A DNA stretch of 64,000 nucleotides from Gongronella butleri (lineage: Eukaryota > Mucoromycota > Mucoromycetes > Mucorales > Cunninghamellaceae). Of this stretch, positions 37,824-48,727 are shown in pieces (the stretch's first letter is position 1; each line of letters begins with the position of its first letter). Under the pieces are notes generated by a model, which was given only the letters and a program-made list of their open reading frames with translations, was not told the origin of the DNA and did not search any database. The DNA is taken from contig JAIWZP010000083.1 in NCBI GenBank assembly GCA_025201375.1, positions 32,664 to 96,663 on the forward strand, given 5' to 3'. The translations under genes and the position numbers were made by a program.

Positions 37824-38400
37824 ATGGTGACTATTTTTAAAAAAGACACCCACGTATTGAATTGGTGTACTGACAGCTACATTTTTTATTGTAGATTCCC
37901 AATTATACCAATCGTACCGCAAAGTCGGGTAAAATCAAGGCAACGACGCGCAAAATCTCAACGTATGGCTCATTTTATTGAATTTTTTAAAAGGAGGCAG
38001 GCTTCAGCCGCCAGCGCCACGGACGCGGTATGGTAGCACAAGCAGCGATGCCACGGGTCTTGGTGCGTCCAAGGCGGCGGTGGCGGCGCGTGACGACGAC
38101 GAAAGCTTGTACCTGGTGTGGACGCACCAATGGCTTGTGGATCAAGGATATGCGCCGGCGCCCTTGTCCACGCAGGATTCGAGCAGCGACGATGATGCTG
38201 ACGACGATGACGAATCGAGTCTTTCCAGCTATGCTCTTTCCATGACACAACCGTCACTCTCTGTGCCTAGTAAATACCCTTCCATCCACCATGGATCGCC
38301 CGCCCCCGCCCCCGCCACGGCCTCCACGGCCACCGCGACGGGCCCTGCGTCCATGACGTCGTATTCCCTTCTCTCATGGCTCACCTTTTGCTTCAATTGA
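37824..38400 (+). CDS. Acidic Ser/Thr-rich orphan protein
   Basis: A 156-residue protein of unknown function, deduced from three exons whose phases fit: 37824-37853, 37895-37928, 37994-38400. The introns are very short (41 and 65 nt). The chain contains an ordered-looking segment (LVWTHQWLVDQGYAP), an acidic run DSSSDDDADDDDESS and a Ser/Pro/Ala/Thr-rich tail. No domain, signal peptide or membrane segment is evident. The upstream T-rich stretch looks like other promoters in the window. The gene model is plausible because splicing joins otherwise unrelated frames without stops, but expression is unproven; the first two small exons are the least certain. Confidence 0.5.
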
Positions 38401-38590
38401 ACTAAAATGAGCCCAAATCGGGTACTTTCTCCCAAAAACGTTCATGCCAGAACGGCAAAAGTCGCCGCTCAAATGTCAGGGACGAGAAAAAAAAAAACAG
38501 AAAAAGGGCGGGGTCGCTTTCCGGGGGCACGGATCTCTCTTTTTCCTTTTTCTTTCCACACTTTTTTTCTTTTTCCCACCTCAAGCACCT

Positions 38591-40424
38591 ATGACGCAGC
38601 AACACGCCAACGGTATCCAAGCCCAAGAGAACCTCCAAAAGCAACAAGAGCAGGCGTTGGCCGACGCGCTTGCACGTGTCGACGTCTCGGCGCAAGGCGA
38701 CGCTTCCGTGTCGCTTTCTGCTCTGGACAAGTACAGCGCGTCTTTTTGGTCCAACAAAAAAAACGTCCTGGCCATGCACGCGCTGACCGCCAAGGACCCC
38801 TGGGACGTCCTCGTCAATCCCGCAAACACCGCTAATCGCCACGTGTTCAATGTCACCGTCGACAATCAAGGCGATTGCCTCGATCAAAAGCGCACTGGCC
38901 GTTGCTGGCTCTTTGCAGGTAAAAAAAAAAAAAATCCCACGCTTTCTCCGCAACTGTGTCAGTGTCACGTCAAAAAGACCCACTCATTTTTTTTTTTTTT
39001 TTTTTGCATTAGGCACCACCATTTTGCGTCGTGAATTGATCAAAAAGTTCAATCTCAAGCCCGACTTTGAACTTTCCCAGACATTCCTCTTTTTCTATGG
39101 TATGCGAAAATCAGCATGGGCATGAGATGTTGAGTTGCTGATCCCCCCTTTTTCTTATGAATAGACAAGTTTGAAAAGGCCAATTCGCTGCTGGAAAACA
39201 TGATTGATCTTTGGCAAGAGGACATTGACGACCGCGTCGTGCAGTATCTGCTGACGAACCCCCTCGAGGATGGTGGCACCTTTGCCATGTACGTGTCCGT
39301 GGTCAACAAGTATGGCCTCGTGCCCAAGAGCGTGTACGGCGAGACAGAGGCAACCACAAGCTCGTTGCGCATGAATTGGCTGCTCACGCGCAAGCTGCGT
39401 GAGTTCACCATGCAGATCCGCAAGGCATTGGAGCAGGGCATCCCCGTCAACACCGTCCGCCTCATGAAACAGGACATGCTCGACGAAATCTATCGTATCA
39501 TGGTCATTTTCCTCGGCGAACCCCCCAAAACTTTTGACTGGCAGATCCACGACAAGGATGGCAAGTACATTGAGTTCAACAATATGACGCCCCTCCAATT
39601 CAAGGATCAAGTCGTTGGTTGCAAGGTAAAAAAAAAAAAAAAAACGAGGGCCTGACGCGTCAAACGCACCCATTGACATGTTTTTTGGTTTATTTTTGTA
39701 ATTCGGCAAAAGATCGAGGACAACATCTCTCTTTTGAACGACACGCGCCACGAAATGAAAAAGGTGTACACGGTCGATCGTCTGCGCAACGTCGTTGGCG
39801 GCCTGCCCGTGCGCTACCTTAACGTTGACATTGAAAAGATGAAACAATTGACCATTGCGGCGCTAAAGAACAATCGCCCCGTGTGGTTTGGCGTCGACAT
39901 GGCCCAATTCAAGCACCGCAAGCACGGCATCCTCGACACCACCTTTGTAGACTACGAATTGGGCTTTGACATCAAGTTCAACATGACCAAAAAGGACCGC
40001 GTCTTGGCCAAGGAGAGCCTCATGACCCACGCCATGGTGTTCACCGTAAGACCACCTTTGCCAAACGGACTCAATTGACGCGATTCTCACCTTTTTTTCT
40101 CGTTTTAGGGCGTCCACTTGGATGAACAAGGCAACCCTATCCGGTAAAACGCGCTTTTCTTCGCTTTTCGGCTCAATTGGACGCGTCATTCTCATATTTT
40201 ATAATTTTTTTTTTGTATCCCAATACAGTTGGCGCGTGCAAAACTCACACTCCAAGAACTGTGGCGAAAATGGCTATTGGTCAATGAGCGATGAATGGTT
40301 CTCCGAGCATCTATACCAGGTCGTCTTGGACAAATCGGATGTCGACGACGACCTTGTCAAGATTTTGGAGACCGAGACGCCCATTGTGCTCAAGCCTTGG
40401 GATCCCATGGGTGCGCTGGCTTAA
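38591..40424 (+). CDS. BLH1: Bleomycin hydrolase (C1-family cysteine aminopeptidase), copy 1
   Basis: Papain-like aminopeptidase of 479 residues that in other species forms a hexameric, self-compartmentalising barrel in the cytosol and hydrolyses homocysteine thiolactone and bleomycin. Exons: 38591-38918, 39013-39099, 39165-39625, 39713-40045, 40109-40143, 40229-40424. The active site is complete: Cys in QKRTGRCWLFAG (about 105), His in MTHAMVFTGVH (about 398) and Asn in RVQNSHSKNCG (about 420; other members have NSWG here). It ends PWDPMGALA, the conserved C-terminal arm that plugs the active site and is trimmed to set aminopeptidase specificity. The N-terminus MTQQHANG carries no lipidation signal, unlike the paralogue at 44924-47157. 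The first two intron positions match between the paralogues. Confidence 0.95.
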
Positions 40425-41238
40425 TCTGGCTTCAAAATAAAGAGAAATGATGTATATGCTCGATTTTCGCTCATCTCAATGATGCGAATGGCACGCAGAG
40501 CGTGTACGAATGATGGCAATGTGGACTATGGCACCTCAATGGCGCGAGTAGGGCGTGACGAATGTCTCTACCGCGTTGTAAAGAAATCATGATCGTCCAT
40601 GCTTTTGATCAGACTCTTTTTAAAGGAATGGCGCCACTAACGCCATCGTTGAAGAGCAAAACACCCGTTTCAGAGATACTTTTTGACTTGGCAGAGCTGC
40701 AGAGGCCACATTCGAGAGAGAGAGACATTGGATGAACTTGGAGTTGATGCTCTTGTGGGCTTTTGAGGTTTTATTTTTCAATTGCATCCTCCCCATTGGA
40801 GTTTGAAATCTGTTAGGCGCGTTAAAAGCCAAACATAACACGCGTTTCCGCGCAGGCGAGTGATGTGGGCCAGGGAAGTGCACGTTAACGAAGAAAGAGA
40901 GCAATTGATTGCAAACCGGGCAAACAGGGCGCGTCAAACTCGTTTGAGTTTGTTTTACAAGAAAAATGGTTCGATTTATGTATTTCTTGTGGGAATCGAG
41001 AGAATTGCGTTTTTGAGCATCAATGATCCATGAAAGCAAAACATCGTTCTTTTTTTTCTCGGCAAGCGTACTTTTTCACATTGAATTGGACATATGCCAA
41101 AAAAAAAAGTCGCCCCAACACCTGTTGTGCCCTTGCCGCAGCCAACGCTGTTGCTTGCCAAATTGATTGTTCTCAGCTGGGCCCTCTTAAAAAAACGCGT
41201 CGCGCATTTATTTTATTGCTTTTTCGTCGAATCGCAAT
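40425..41238. other. Intergenic region
   Basis: Follows the first bleomycin hydrolase. An AAAATAAAG signal lies just after the stop (about 40434). The remaining 750 bp show no supported gene. Confidence 0.5.
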
Positions 41239-41616
41239 TCAATGCGAGGTCTTGCGCAAGATCTGCAGCTCCAAGACATCCGGTACACAGGGGGAAAGAA
41301 TGACAATGGCGTATCTCTTGTGAATTTTTCCCCTGGTCTCCTCGGATCGTGCCCAATTCGTGTCAAATGCGGCTTGAGGTTCAAAAATCACTTGCAATTC
41401 GTCGTTTTTTTTGCCGCTCAAGTAGCTGCCAGTAAAATCAAATGGCTCATCAGCGATCGCGACCGAGGACGCGTCTCTGCCTTGTGCCACAGAGGCTGGC
41501 GTCTGTACATACAGTAGTATGCAACGTACAGAGTTGGCTTCCAAATCCGCATTGTTATGCGCTTCGGGCGCGAAGAGAAGGGAAGCGGCACCCAGAGCAT
41601 CCGGTCCTTGCTCCAA
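41239..41616 (-). pseudogene. Broken copy of the 3' end of the F-box gene
   Basis: Minus-strand translation matches the last 130 or so residues of the F-box protein at 42495-44243, but in two frames. WVPLPFSSRPKRITMRIW is in one frame (about 41540-41600) and VQTPASVAQGRDASSVAIA through VILSPCVPDVLELQI is in another, so a frameshift lies near 41512. The copy has no F-box or upstream part. Its left (5') end abuts the duplicated repeat at about 41616, which marks the breakpoint. It is a duplicated, dead fragment. Confidence 0.8.
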
Positions 41617-42430
41617 TACCAACACGCAAGGTGGTGATCGCCTGTGATTGCTTCATGTGGACCGTGAAAAGAATAAAGAGCATCATGCAGTTGCCTAGAC
41701 CGCCAATTGCATCCGTGATCAAGCTTGAAGAAGTCAATGGGATCCTCGCCTAGGAAAACGACCCGTCCAGTGCGTCGGAGCGGTGCGGCCCAAGTATTGT
41801 CAAGGTCAAACGCGTTATCAAAGAGCCCAGCAGCCCCGCACGGCCAGTCATCAAGACGGACAAAGTCGACTCACATATACAAAGTACAAAATATGTACCC
41901 GACTGCACATTTGTCAGTGCATCATTGCCACACATTGAGTTTTTAGACGAAGTCCCTCTTTGCATTTTGATTTGACGCATCGTCGTCGTTTTATTGTACT
42001 TCTTTTCTATCCATAAATCATGCATCCCACATCCTATGTCTTTTTTACTTCTAAAGCTCAGCGCGCGATTAGACATCCGTCGCGAAAACATTTTGCTATT
42101 TTGATCATGTCTCATCGACTTGCTACGTTTGGACCATGAAAAGCAGACACCATTCTAGAGAGGCATTCTTGAGCATCATTTCCCACTTGCTTGAGTGTTT
42201 GTGTTTTGACGTAAAATTGATGTCAAAACGCTGTTTTTAAAAAGATGGCTGTATTCATTATTGCTGGAGCACAACGAGGCACCCAGTAACCGCCAAAATT
42301 CATCTTAACGGTGGTATGAAGAGCTGGAAAGTAGAATGGGACTCTAATTAAACCTCTCAAAAATCTTTGTTGGCGCGCAATACACAAAGTCAAAAATCAG
42401 ACGCATCCGCATAAAAACTCGTCAATTCGT
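41617..42430 (-). repeat. Inverted duplicate of 22820-23612
   Basis: Read on the minus strand this matches the plus strand of 22820-23612 along nearly its whole length, by eye about three quarters identical with small gaps. The end near 41617-41690 corresponds to the last codons of the poly-HTH gene (frame reading KVVIACDCFMWTVKRIK against HSVVIAVAAQGGPWQK), so this copy keeps only the gene's 3' tip and downstream region. It sits between the dead F-box fragment and the intact F-box gene. Confidence 0.8.
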
Positions 42431-42494
42431 GATTGCATGATTGCTACACACGCCTGAACAAATGTGTTGCGCCTTCATTTATTACTTCTGCTAC

Positions 42495-44243
42495 TTAATC
42501 GAATGGAATATCCCAAATCCACCTTTTGCGAAAGATTTGCAACTCCAAGATATCGGGAGCACAAGGGGAAAGAATGACAGTGGCATATTTCTTGTGAAGC
42601 GTTTGCGCAGCCTCTTCGGATTGTGCCCAATTCGTGCCTAATGCGGCTTGAGGATCAGCAACCACGTGCATTTCGTTGTTTCTTCGGCCATTCAAGTAGC
42701 TACCAGTAAAGCCTAACGTCTCGTCGCCCGCTGCGATGGAGATGGCGTCTCGGCTTTGCGCAGTACAAGCCGGCGTCTGAACAAAATAAACTGTGTTGCC
42801 ACTTGGCTCCCAAATGCGCACTTTTAAGCTTGTCAAATTTGCAGAGAATGGGAGCGGCACCCAGAACTTGTGATCCTTGCTCCAATTTGGCGTCTGTTTG
42901 AATTTTTGCACGATTGCAAGCTGATCCACAATGTCCGGCATTGCGTCCTCTGGATATGGCGCAAGATCGTCTTTTTCCAGGTCCCAATGATTGGCAGTCA
43001 AGGTCACGCGTGTCAATTGAGAGCATAGCTTGGAAATCTTCAAAAGAACGGCTGAATTCACATACGTAAGACTCAATTCGCGCAATGGATGGTGTATCAA
43101 TGTTGGCATTGGCAAGTCTTGAAGCACAAGATCCTCGGGCACGTCGTCGCGCTCATCAGACGACTCGTCATTGACCACCAATGTGTGCAAATGTGGAAAA
43201 GCGGCCAGCAAGCCCATGGTGTACTTGTTTCCGAATGATTTCACGGCTTCGATGAGCAGTGTGGTGAGAAAAGACGCGCTCATGCCAATGACAGAGGTGA
43301 ATTCGTGCACGGCTTCCATAACCAGTTCTGCATAGGGATGCTCCAGTCTAAAAGACGTCAACAATGGCCAGTGAGCAATGGATGGATCAAGCAGAGAGCG
43401 CCATGACGATGAAATCGCAAAATCAATTTCATCGAGATCATCATATGGAATATAATTATCTTCAACACTGGAATTGATGGACAGCCTCGTCAAATTGGGA
43501 AATTTAAGACACAGCAACGCAATAAAAGCAGGCAGTGTGCTGAAACGATCAGCAATGGACGATATTTCAAAAGAAAGAGACGTGATGGAGAGCCAGGGGT
43601 TGGTACATGCGTCGCAATCAGAGTCATGGCCTGGTCGGTGATCGGATTGGAGGAATTGCATCAGAAACGACTGGTCGTCAAGGCGTGTACCATATTCAAG
43701 CGAGGTCAAATCAGGGCAAATGCGTTGGATCTTGACCAAGTCTTTCCATAAGCAACTTACGGGACGAATGTGCAGACTTTTCAGGGATACGAAACGCGGC
43801 AGGACATCCTGGATCAAACAGTGTATGTCCAAGCTTGTAATTCGATCCAATGTTAAAGGCTTGATGCTAATTCGAATCAATGTCAAATGCTTGATGCCTG
43901 GAAAGCATTTCAAAAAAGCACAAATGTCCACCTCAGAGCACACCAATCCTTCCAATATCAAAGTTTCCAAATTCGGACACCTTTTCGACATCTTCAGGGC
44001 AGCCTTCTCAGGGGGCACGGCATTTACAATTCTGAGAGAGCGAAAAAATGGCCCCAGTCCGACATCCGGTGAAATCAAGTCATTGAAATGCCCTGGTTCA
44101 TACCAATAAATGGCAACATGCTCAAACAGCAATGGAGTCACCAAATCGCGGACGAGACGACAAGTCAGGCGCAAATTCCGGAGATCTGAACGTTTCACCT
44201 CTTCTAGAACTCGTTTTAGCAGCTCGTTGGGCAGCGAGTTCAT
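42495..44243 (-). CDS. F-box protein with leucine-rich repeat-like region
   Basis: Single-exon gene for 582 residues. It starts with an F-box (MNSLPNELLKRVLEEVKR, then LRNLRLTCRLVRDLVTPLLF), the motif that docks substrates to Skp1 in SCF ubiquitin ligases. Irregular leucine-rich repeats follow (LRSLRIVN, LETLILEGL, LKSLHI, LTRLSINSS, LHTLVVND, LRELSLTYV), suggesting a protein-interaction scaffold. I choose the ATG at 44243 because the F-box begins there; the open frame extends 50 codons upstream to 44393, but that part looks like a pyrimidine-rich leader. F-box/LRR genes of this kind are often expanded and fast-evolving in fungi, and a broken copy of its 3' end lies next door. The target is unknown. 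Confidence 0.8.
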   Translation of the reverse strand: MNSLPNELLKRVLEEVKRSDLRNLRLTCRLVRDLVTPLLFEHVAIYWYEPGHFNDLISPDVGLGPFFRSLRIVNAVPPEKAALKMSKRCPNLETLILEGLVCSEVDICAFLKCFPGIKHLTLIRISIKPLTLDRITSLDIHCLIQDVLPRFVSLKSLHIRPVSCLWKDLVKIQRICPDLTSLEYGTRLDDQSFLMQFLQSDHRPGHDSDCDACTNPWLSITSLSFEISSIADRFSTLPAFIALLCLKFPNLTRLSINSSVEDNYIPYDDLDEIDFAISSSWRSLLDPSIAHWPLLTSFRLEHPYAELVMEAVHEFTSVIGMSASFLTTLLIEAVKSFGNKYTMGLLAAFPHLHTLVVNDESSDERDDVPEDLVLQDLPMPTLIHHPLRELSLTYVNSAVLLKISKLCSQLTRVTLTANHWDLEKDDLAPYPEDAMPDIVDQLAIVQKFKQTPNWSKDHKFWVPLPFSANLTSLKVRIWEPSGNTVYFVQTPACTAQSRDAISIAAGDETLGFTGSYLNGRRNNEMHVVADPQAALGTNWAQSEEAAQTLHKKYATVILSPCAPDILELQIFRKRWIWDIPFD

Positions 44244-44923
44244 CGCAATGCAGGCAATTGACAAGATTGATAAAGCGGAAAGAAGTGCAAGGCCAGAAAA
44301 AGTCGAAAAGAGGCTGAGGGATGCAAGTCCATGGTGTGACAAACACGATTCACGTTTCACAATACAATTTGACGTTGACCAAGCGACCAGCATGCTGCGG
44401 CACCCACCTTAATCCACTAGACAACGTCATGTAGAATGCTCGTCAAGTTTGCAAATTAATAAATTGAACTAAAAGGCGCAAAGACCAAAACACGACAGAA
44501 GTCACGCTAATACCGCGTTTTTCTCGTGATCATGGATTGTTTAAGACGTGCATGCTTCTTTGCCGTTGCATGGCACGCTTTGACTGATGTGTGACTCGAG
44601 GCTGAAACGTCAGCAACCTTGAATTTGCCTTTTTTTTTTTTTTTTTTTTTGGCGGGATTGGCACGTTCGCCAGTTTTACATCATTTTAACAAAGATCGGC
44701 CCAAACATTTGACGGAGAGCATTTGCGTCTACCATAGGCAGTTCAGATCGCGTTCTGTTCCATCGAAGACGCATTCTGAGCCTAAAAACGAAAAAAGCAC
44801 GAGAGATGCGAGGCACGCGACATGTTGCATGCCACATATTGCAAATCCACTTTCAAGGCCAATGCTGCGTCGTGCATAACCACTGTTTGCTTTTATTGAC
44901 ATAAAATTTCCACACGTGAATAA
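44244..44923. other. Intergenic region with T-run
   Basis: Holds the upstream region of the F-box gene and the 3' region of the second bleomycin hydrolase. A T20-class run lies at about 44630-44650. No gene is seen. Confidence 0.5.
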
Positions 44924-47157
44924 TTAAGCCAGCGCGCCCTGAAGAGAAAAAAAAAAGACAAAAATGAGTAAGTTTGCGCCATTGATGCGCTGCCAAGCAT
45001 GCTTACCATGGGATCATAGGCAGGCAAGACCACGGGCTGCGTGTCAAGGATCTTGACGAGGTCCTTGGGCACGTCTTTCTTGTTGAGGACGACTTGATAG
45101 ACAAACTCGCTGAACCAGGCGTCGTCCATGACGTAATAGCCAGCATCGCCATTGTCGCTGCCCCACGAATTCTCAACGCGCCACTATTGAATAAAAAAAA
45201 AAAAGCGAGTCAGAATTAGTTATGATGACACGTCGTGGCGCGTCTTTTTTCATTTTTTTTGTTGTACCTTGACTGGTTTGCCGTTTTCATCGAGGTGGAC
45301 GCCAGTAAAGACCATGGCGTGGGTCATGGCGCTCTCACCATACAAGATGCGGTCCGCCTTGGACATGTCAAACTTGACGTCAAAGGCCAGCTCATAATCA
45401 AGAAGCGACAGGTCCATGACGGCGTGCTTGGTGCTGCTGAATTTACCGACCTATTGAGAAAACAAGGGCGGAATTAATTTAATGTGCTTCTCTCTCATCT
45501 TTTTGGATGCTTACGTCACAGCCAAACCACACAGGTTTCTTGGACTTGAGCGCCTTGACGGCCAATTCCTTCATTTGGTCGATTTCAATGTTCACGTACA
45601 GCACACGGAGGCCATCCACAACGTTGCCGAGGCGGTCCACAGTATATAACTTGTTGTACTCATTGCGCGGGTCATTAAGGAGCGACATGTGTTCCTCGAC
45701 CTTAAATTTTTTAAAACAAAGACGCGTCAGTGCCTTTTGTCACCCCCCTTTTTTTTTTGCATGTTTACCTTGGACTCGACGATTTCGTCCTTGAACTTGA
45801 GAGGCGTCATATTCTTGAATCCGACAAACTTGCCATCCTTATCATAGGCCTCCCTGAACGGTGCAAAACGACGCGTCAATACGCGTTTTTTTTTTCTCGT
45901 TTTGTACGCTTTTACCAATCAAACGACTTTGGAGGCTCGCCAAGGAAGATGACCATGATGCGGTAAATGTCCTTGAGCATGTCCTGCTTCATGAGGCGGA
46001 CGGCATTGATATCGATGCCCTCGGCCAGAGCCTGGCGAATGCGCGTCGCGCCCTCACGCAGCTTGTTGGTCACCATCCAATTGAGACGTGACGACGACGA
46101 CGACGATTGCGTCTCGCCATACACCGATTTGGGCACAACACCATACTTGTTCACAATGTTGATGAACATGCTGAATGTGCCGCCGTCGCCGACCTAAAAT
46201 ACGAAAACAGCGATAAGCACGCGATTGCCTTTTTCTTTTTTTTACTTTTTCTGCACGTACAGGATCCGTCAGGAGGAATTGGATCACGCGATCCGACACA
46301 TCAAGATCGGCCATGTCAATCATGTTTTCCAGGAACCAATTGGCCTTTTCCAGCTTGTCTAAATGGAAAAAAAGACACCGAGCATCAGTGATCCGGTGCC
46401 ACGGAGAAAGCAAACGCGGCGTCCATGGTTGGCCATGGTGCCTCAAGTGTCGTGTATGATATCAGGGATTGCCTGATTCGGAGATAATCGACTTTTTGGA
46501 TCATTTTCCCTTTTTTTGAGTCTCATCCCCTCATTTTTTCTTTTTAGCCCTTGTTTCCTCGCTCACCGTAAAAGAACAAGTACGCCTGGCTAAGCTCAAA
46601 GTCGTCCTTTAGATTAAACTTGTTGATGACATTTAATCTGAGCACATTGGTGCCTTGGATAAAAAAAAAAAGGGTATTAAATTTGTGTGTGACGCGTTGG
46701 TCGGCCGGCAAATCCCCGCGCTCGGCGCTTCTCTCTCTCTTTTTTTTTTGTTCGTGGCCTCACATGACCCCCTGCGAAACTGCGCTTCCTTATCACCCAA
46801 TTCAATTTTACCTGCAAAGATCCAGCAGCGGCCGGATTGACGCTGGTTGGTGGCCGAGCCTTCCACGTCCAGCTTGCAATTGAACACATGGTTGTCCTTG
46901 CGCGCGACAGAGGCATTGGCGAGCACGCTGATGGGGTCGTTGGCCATGATGCTGTTCATGACGACCTGGTTCTTCTTGCTGCTCCAAAAGTCGCTGCTGT
47001 AGTCAGACAGAATATCGGCCGTCAGGCTTGGCTTTCCCTTGGCATTCACGTCCAAACGATTCAATGCCTGTTCCAGGCGCAGCATATCGTTCTGCTGCTT
47101 GGCCAGCGCAGCTTGCTTCACATCCACGGCACGGTCTTTTGATTGTTCGGCACCCAT
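44924..47157 (-). CDS. BLH2: Bleomycin hydrolase, copy 2, with putative myristoylation site
   Basis: Second C1-family aminopeptidase, 484 residues. Exons (minus): 46812-47157, 46567-46653, 46261-46358, 45916-46193, 45769-45853, 45515-45700, 45268-45450, 45007-45183, 44924-44938. The catalytic set is intact: Cys in RQSGRCWIFAG (about 111), His in MTHAMVFTGV (about 404), Asn in RVENSWGSDNG (about 426), and the chain ends DPMGALA. The last exon encodes only GALA and the stop, so the terminal plug is a separate exon. It begins MGAEQSKD, which fits the N-myristoylation pattern (Gly2, Ser6, Lys7), suggesting membrane association absent in copy 1. It has three more introns than copy 1 but shares the first two positions, including an 87-nt second exon. 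Tail-to-tail arrangement with copy 1. Confidence 0.95.
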
Positions 47158-47552
47158 TGTTAGTTTTTAAAAAAGATAAAAAGAAAAAGAAAAATGTTCC
47201 TGGTGACGCCGCGTGGCGGGGCAAATAAATAGAGAGCAAGATTCAAGCTCGGTCACACCAAAATGCTGCGAGATTTGCCGCCTGCTTGACGTCATTGGTT
47301 CGCGTCCTTTTCGCTGACAAGGTTTCGCTGGGCGTCTTGTGATTTGTTCCTCCCTTTTTCTTCTCGTCGCGCGCCCACGCCCACGCCCGCGCCCATGTTT
47401 ATGGCGTTTCATCTCTTTTGATTCCAAAAGAAAAAATTAATAAGAAAAAAGCAAGCAGCTGGTCAGCGCGACGTGCGTGGCCAAGCGTCTTTCACCCCCT
47501 TTTTTTAATCTTTACCCACGCCTGCAACAAAGGGACTAGCCAATGGCCTAAC
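47158..47552. other. Divergent intergenic region
   Basis: Upstream region of the second bleomycin hydrolase (minus) and of the putative secreted-protein gene (plus). It contains a GCCCACGCCCACGCCCGCGCC run near 47370. No gene is seen. Confidence 0.45.
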
Positions 47553-48158
47553 ATGGTAAAATTTTGGCGCTCATTTTCAATGTTTGCCATTTTTTTTTTG
47601 TTTCAATCGACGATATCCGTGGTAAAATCCGCAGGCGACGGCACCGCAGAAGTCTGTCAGTCTGGAGAAACTCGAGTTGACGTTAAAAAAAAGTACATCG
47701 AGCTCAATACCAATGCGAGTCTGCCGCCTCGCGAGCAATTGCAGTCTTTGGCCTTGCTGGCAGTGATGACCGTAAATAAGATTGGCGAATTCTGGGTATT
47801 GGTGATCCGCAAGATCAATGCGCATCCTGTCATGCGTGTGTTCAGCCCGTTGTATGAAATGGAAGATGACGGCAGCACGAAAATTGTGGAAAAGCGACGA
47901 ACACCTGAAGATCCATGGCTGTTTTGGGCAATGGCACGACCCGCGCCTCGCTTTTCAGAGTCCACACCTGTCGCCCAATCTTTGGAAAACACACGGTATG
48001 AAAATGCCGCCCAATTAAGGGGCGAGTCCGCCCGTCAATCAGCAAAAAGGCCACCAGAACCGGCACGACCGAGCCTGGTGCTGTCTCGTACGGCAATTAC
48101 TACTGTCAGCCATGAATTTGAGGACATGGACATGCTAGCAACGAAGACTGCATCATGA
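47553..48158 (+). CDS. Putative secreted hypothetical protein
   Basis: Single-exon frame of 201 residues. The first 28 residues form a convincing signal peptide: basic start (MVKFWRS), hydrophobic core (MFAIFFLFQSTISVV) and a probable cleavage site around KSAGDG. The mature part has no recognised domain, two Cys at most and a Pro/Ser/Arg-rich tail. The start ATG is followed by GTAAAA, so a splice here cannot be ruled out. No neighbour suggests a role. It could be an effector-like or wall-associated protein, but that is only a guess. Confidence 0.45.
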   Translation: MVKFWRSFSMFAIFFLFQSTISVVKSAGDGTAEVCQSGETRVDVKKKYIELNTNASLPPREQLQSLALLAVMTVNKIGEFWVLVIRKINAHPVMRVFSPLYEMEDDGSTKIVEKRRTPEDPWLFWAMARPAPRFSESTPVAQSLENTRYENAAQLRGESARQSAKRPPEPARPSLVLSRTAITTVSHEFEDMDMLATKTAS

Positions 48159-48727
48159 ATGGCAAGGAGTTGGCTCCCCAAAACCATCAAAAAGTGGGAG
48201 TTAAGCCTCGCCAAAGAATGTCTTTGTTATTTCTGACCATGTATCCTGTCACTCGTGCATCGCTCGGATCAGCTCTGGGTTCTTATCTTGTAAACAATGG
48301 CAAGTGTGACAGGCGGGCATGAAAAAAATAGAAAAAAAAAAAGAACAATCCTAAATAAAAGGCGATTGCCATCACTGATAATCAGTGGCGTGTGCGCTAC
48401 TCTTGCATAAAGGAACAAGAGACCCGAGGGCGTGATGGAGCATGGTGATGCGGGCATCTGATTAGGTCGGCAGGTCGTAAAGTGCCTGAACCCTCGATTT
48501 TGGCTCAAAAACACGCCCATCGGCAACAGGATTGCCTAAAGCGGAATATGTGGATCCCCAGGCAGGCGAATTGCGCATGATTCGCACACAAGATGCAATG
48601 TCCGCCAGAGCATAAATGTCCCCTTTCCCCCCTTTTTGAATTTTTTGAGCTATTTGTCTTTTCTTTTTTCTTTTATTTTCTCCCCACGCCTGTCTTCTCC
48701 CCCTTTATACACATTTTTCTTGTTTCT
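48159..48727. other. Intergenic region
   Basis: No gene is seen. The last 100 bp before 48728 are strongly pyrimidine-rich. Confidence 0.5.

Noticed and set aside
44244..44393. Fifty-codon N-terminal extension of the F-box protein
   Set aside because: F-box proteins usually begin at the F-box, and this stretch has the pyrimidine-rich look of a leader; it remains possible.
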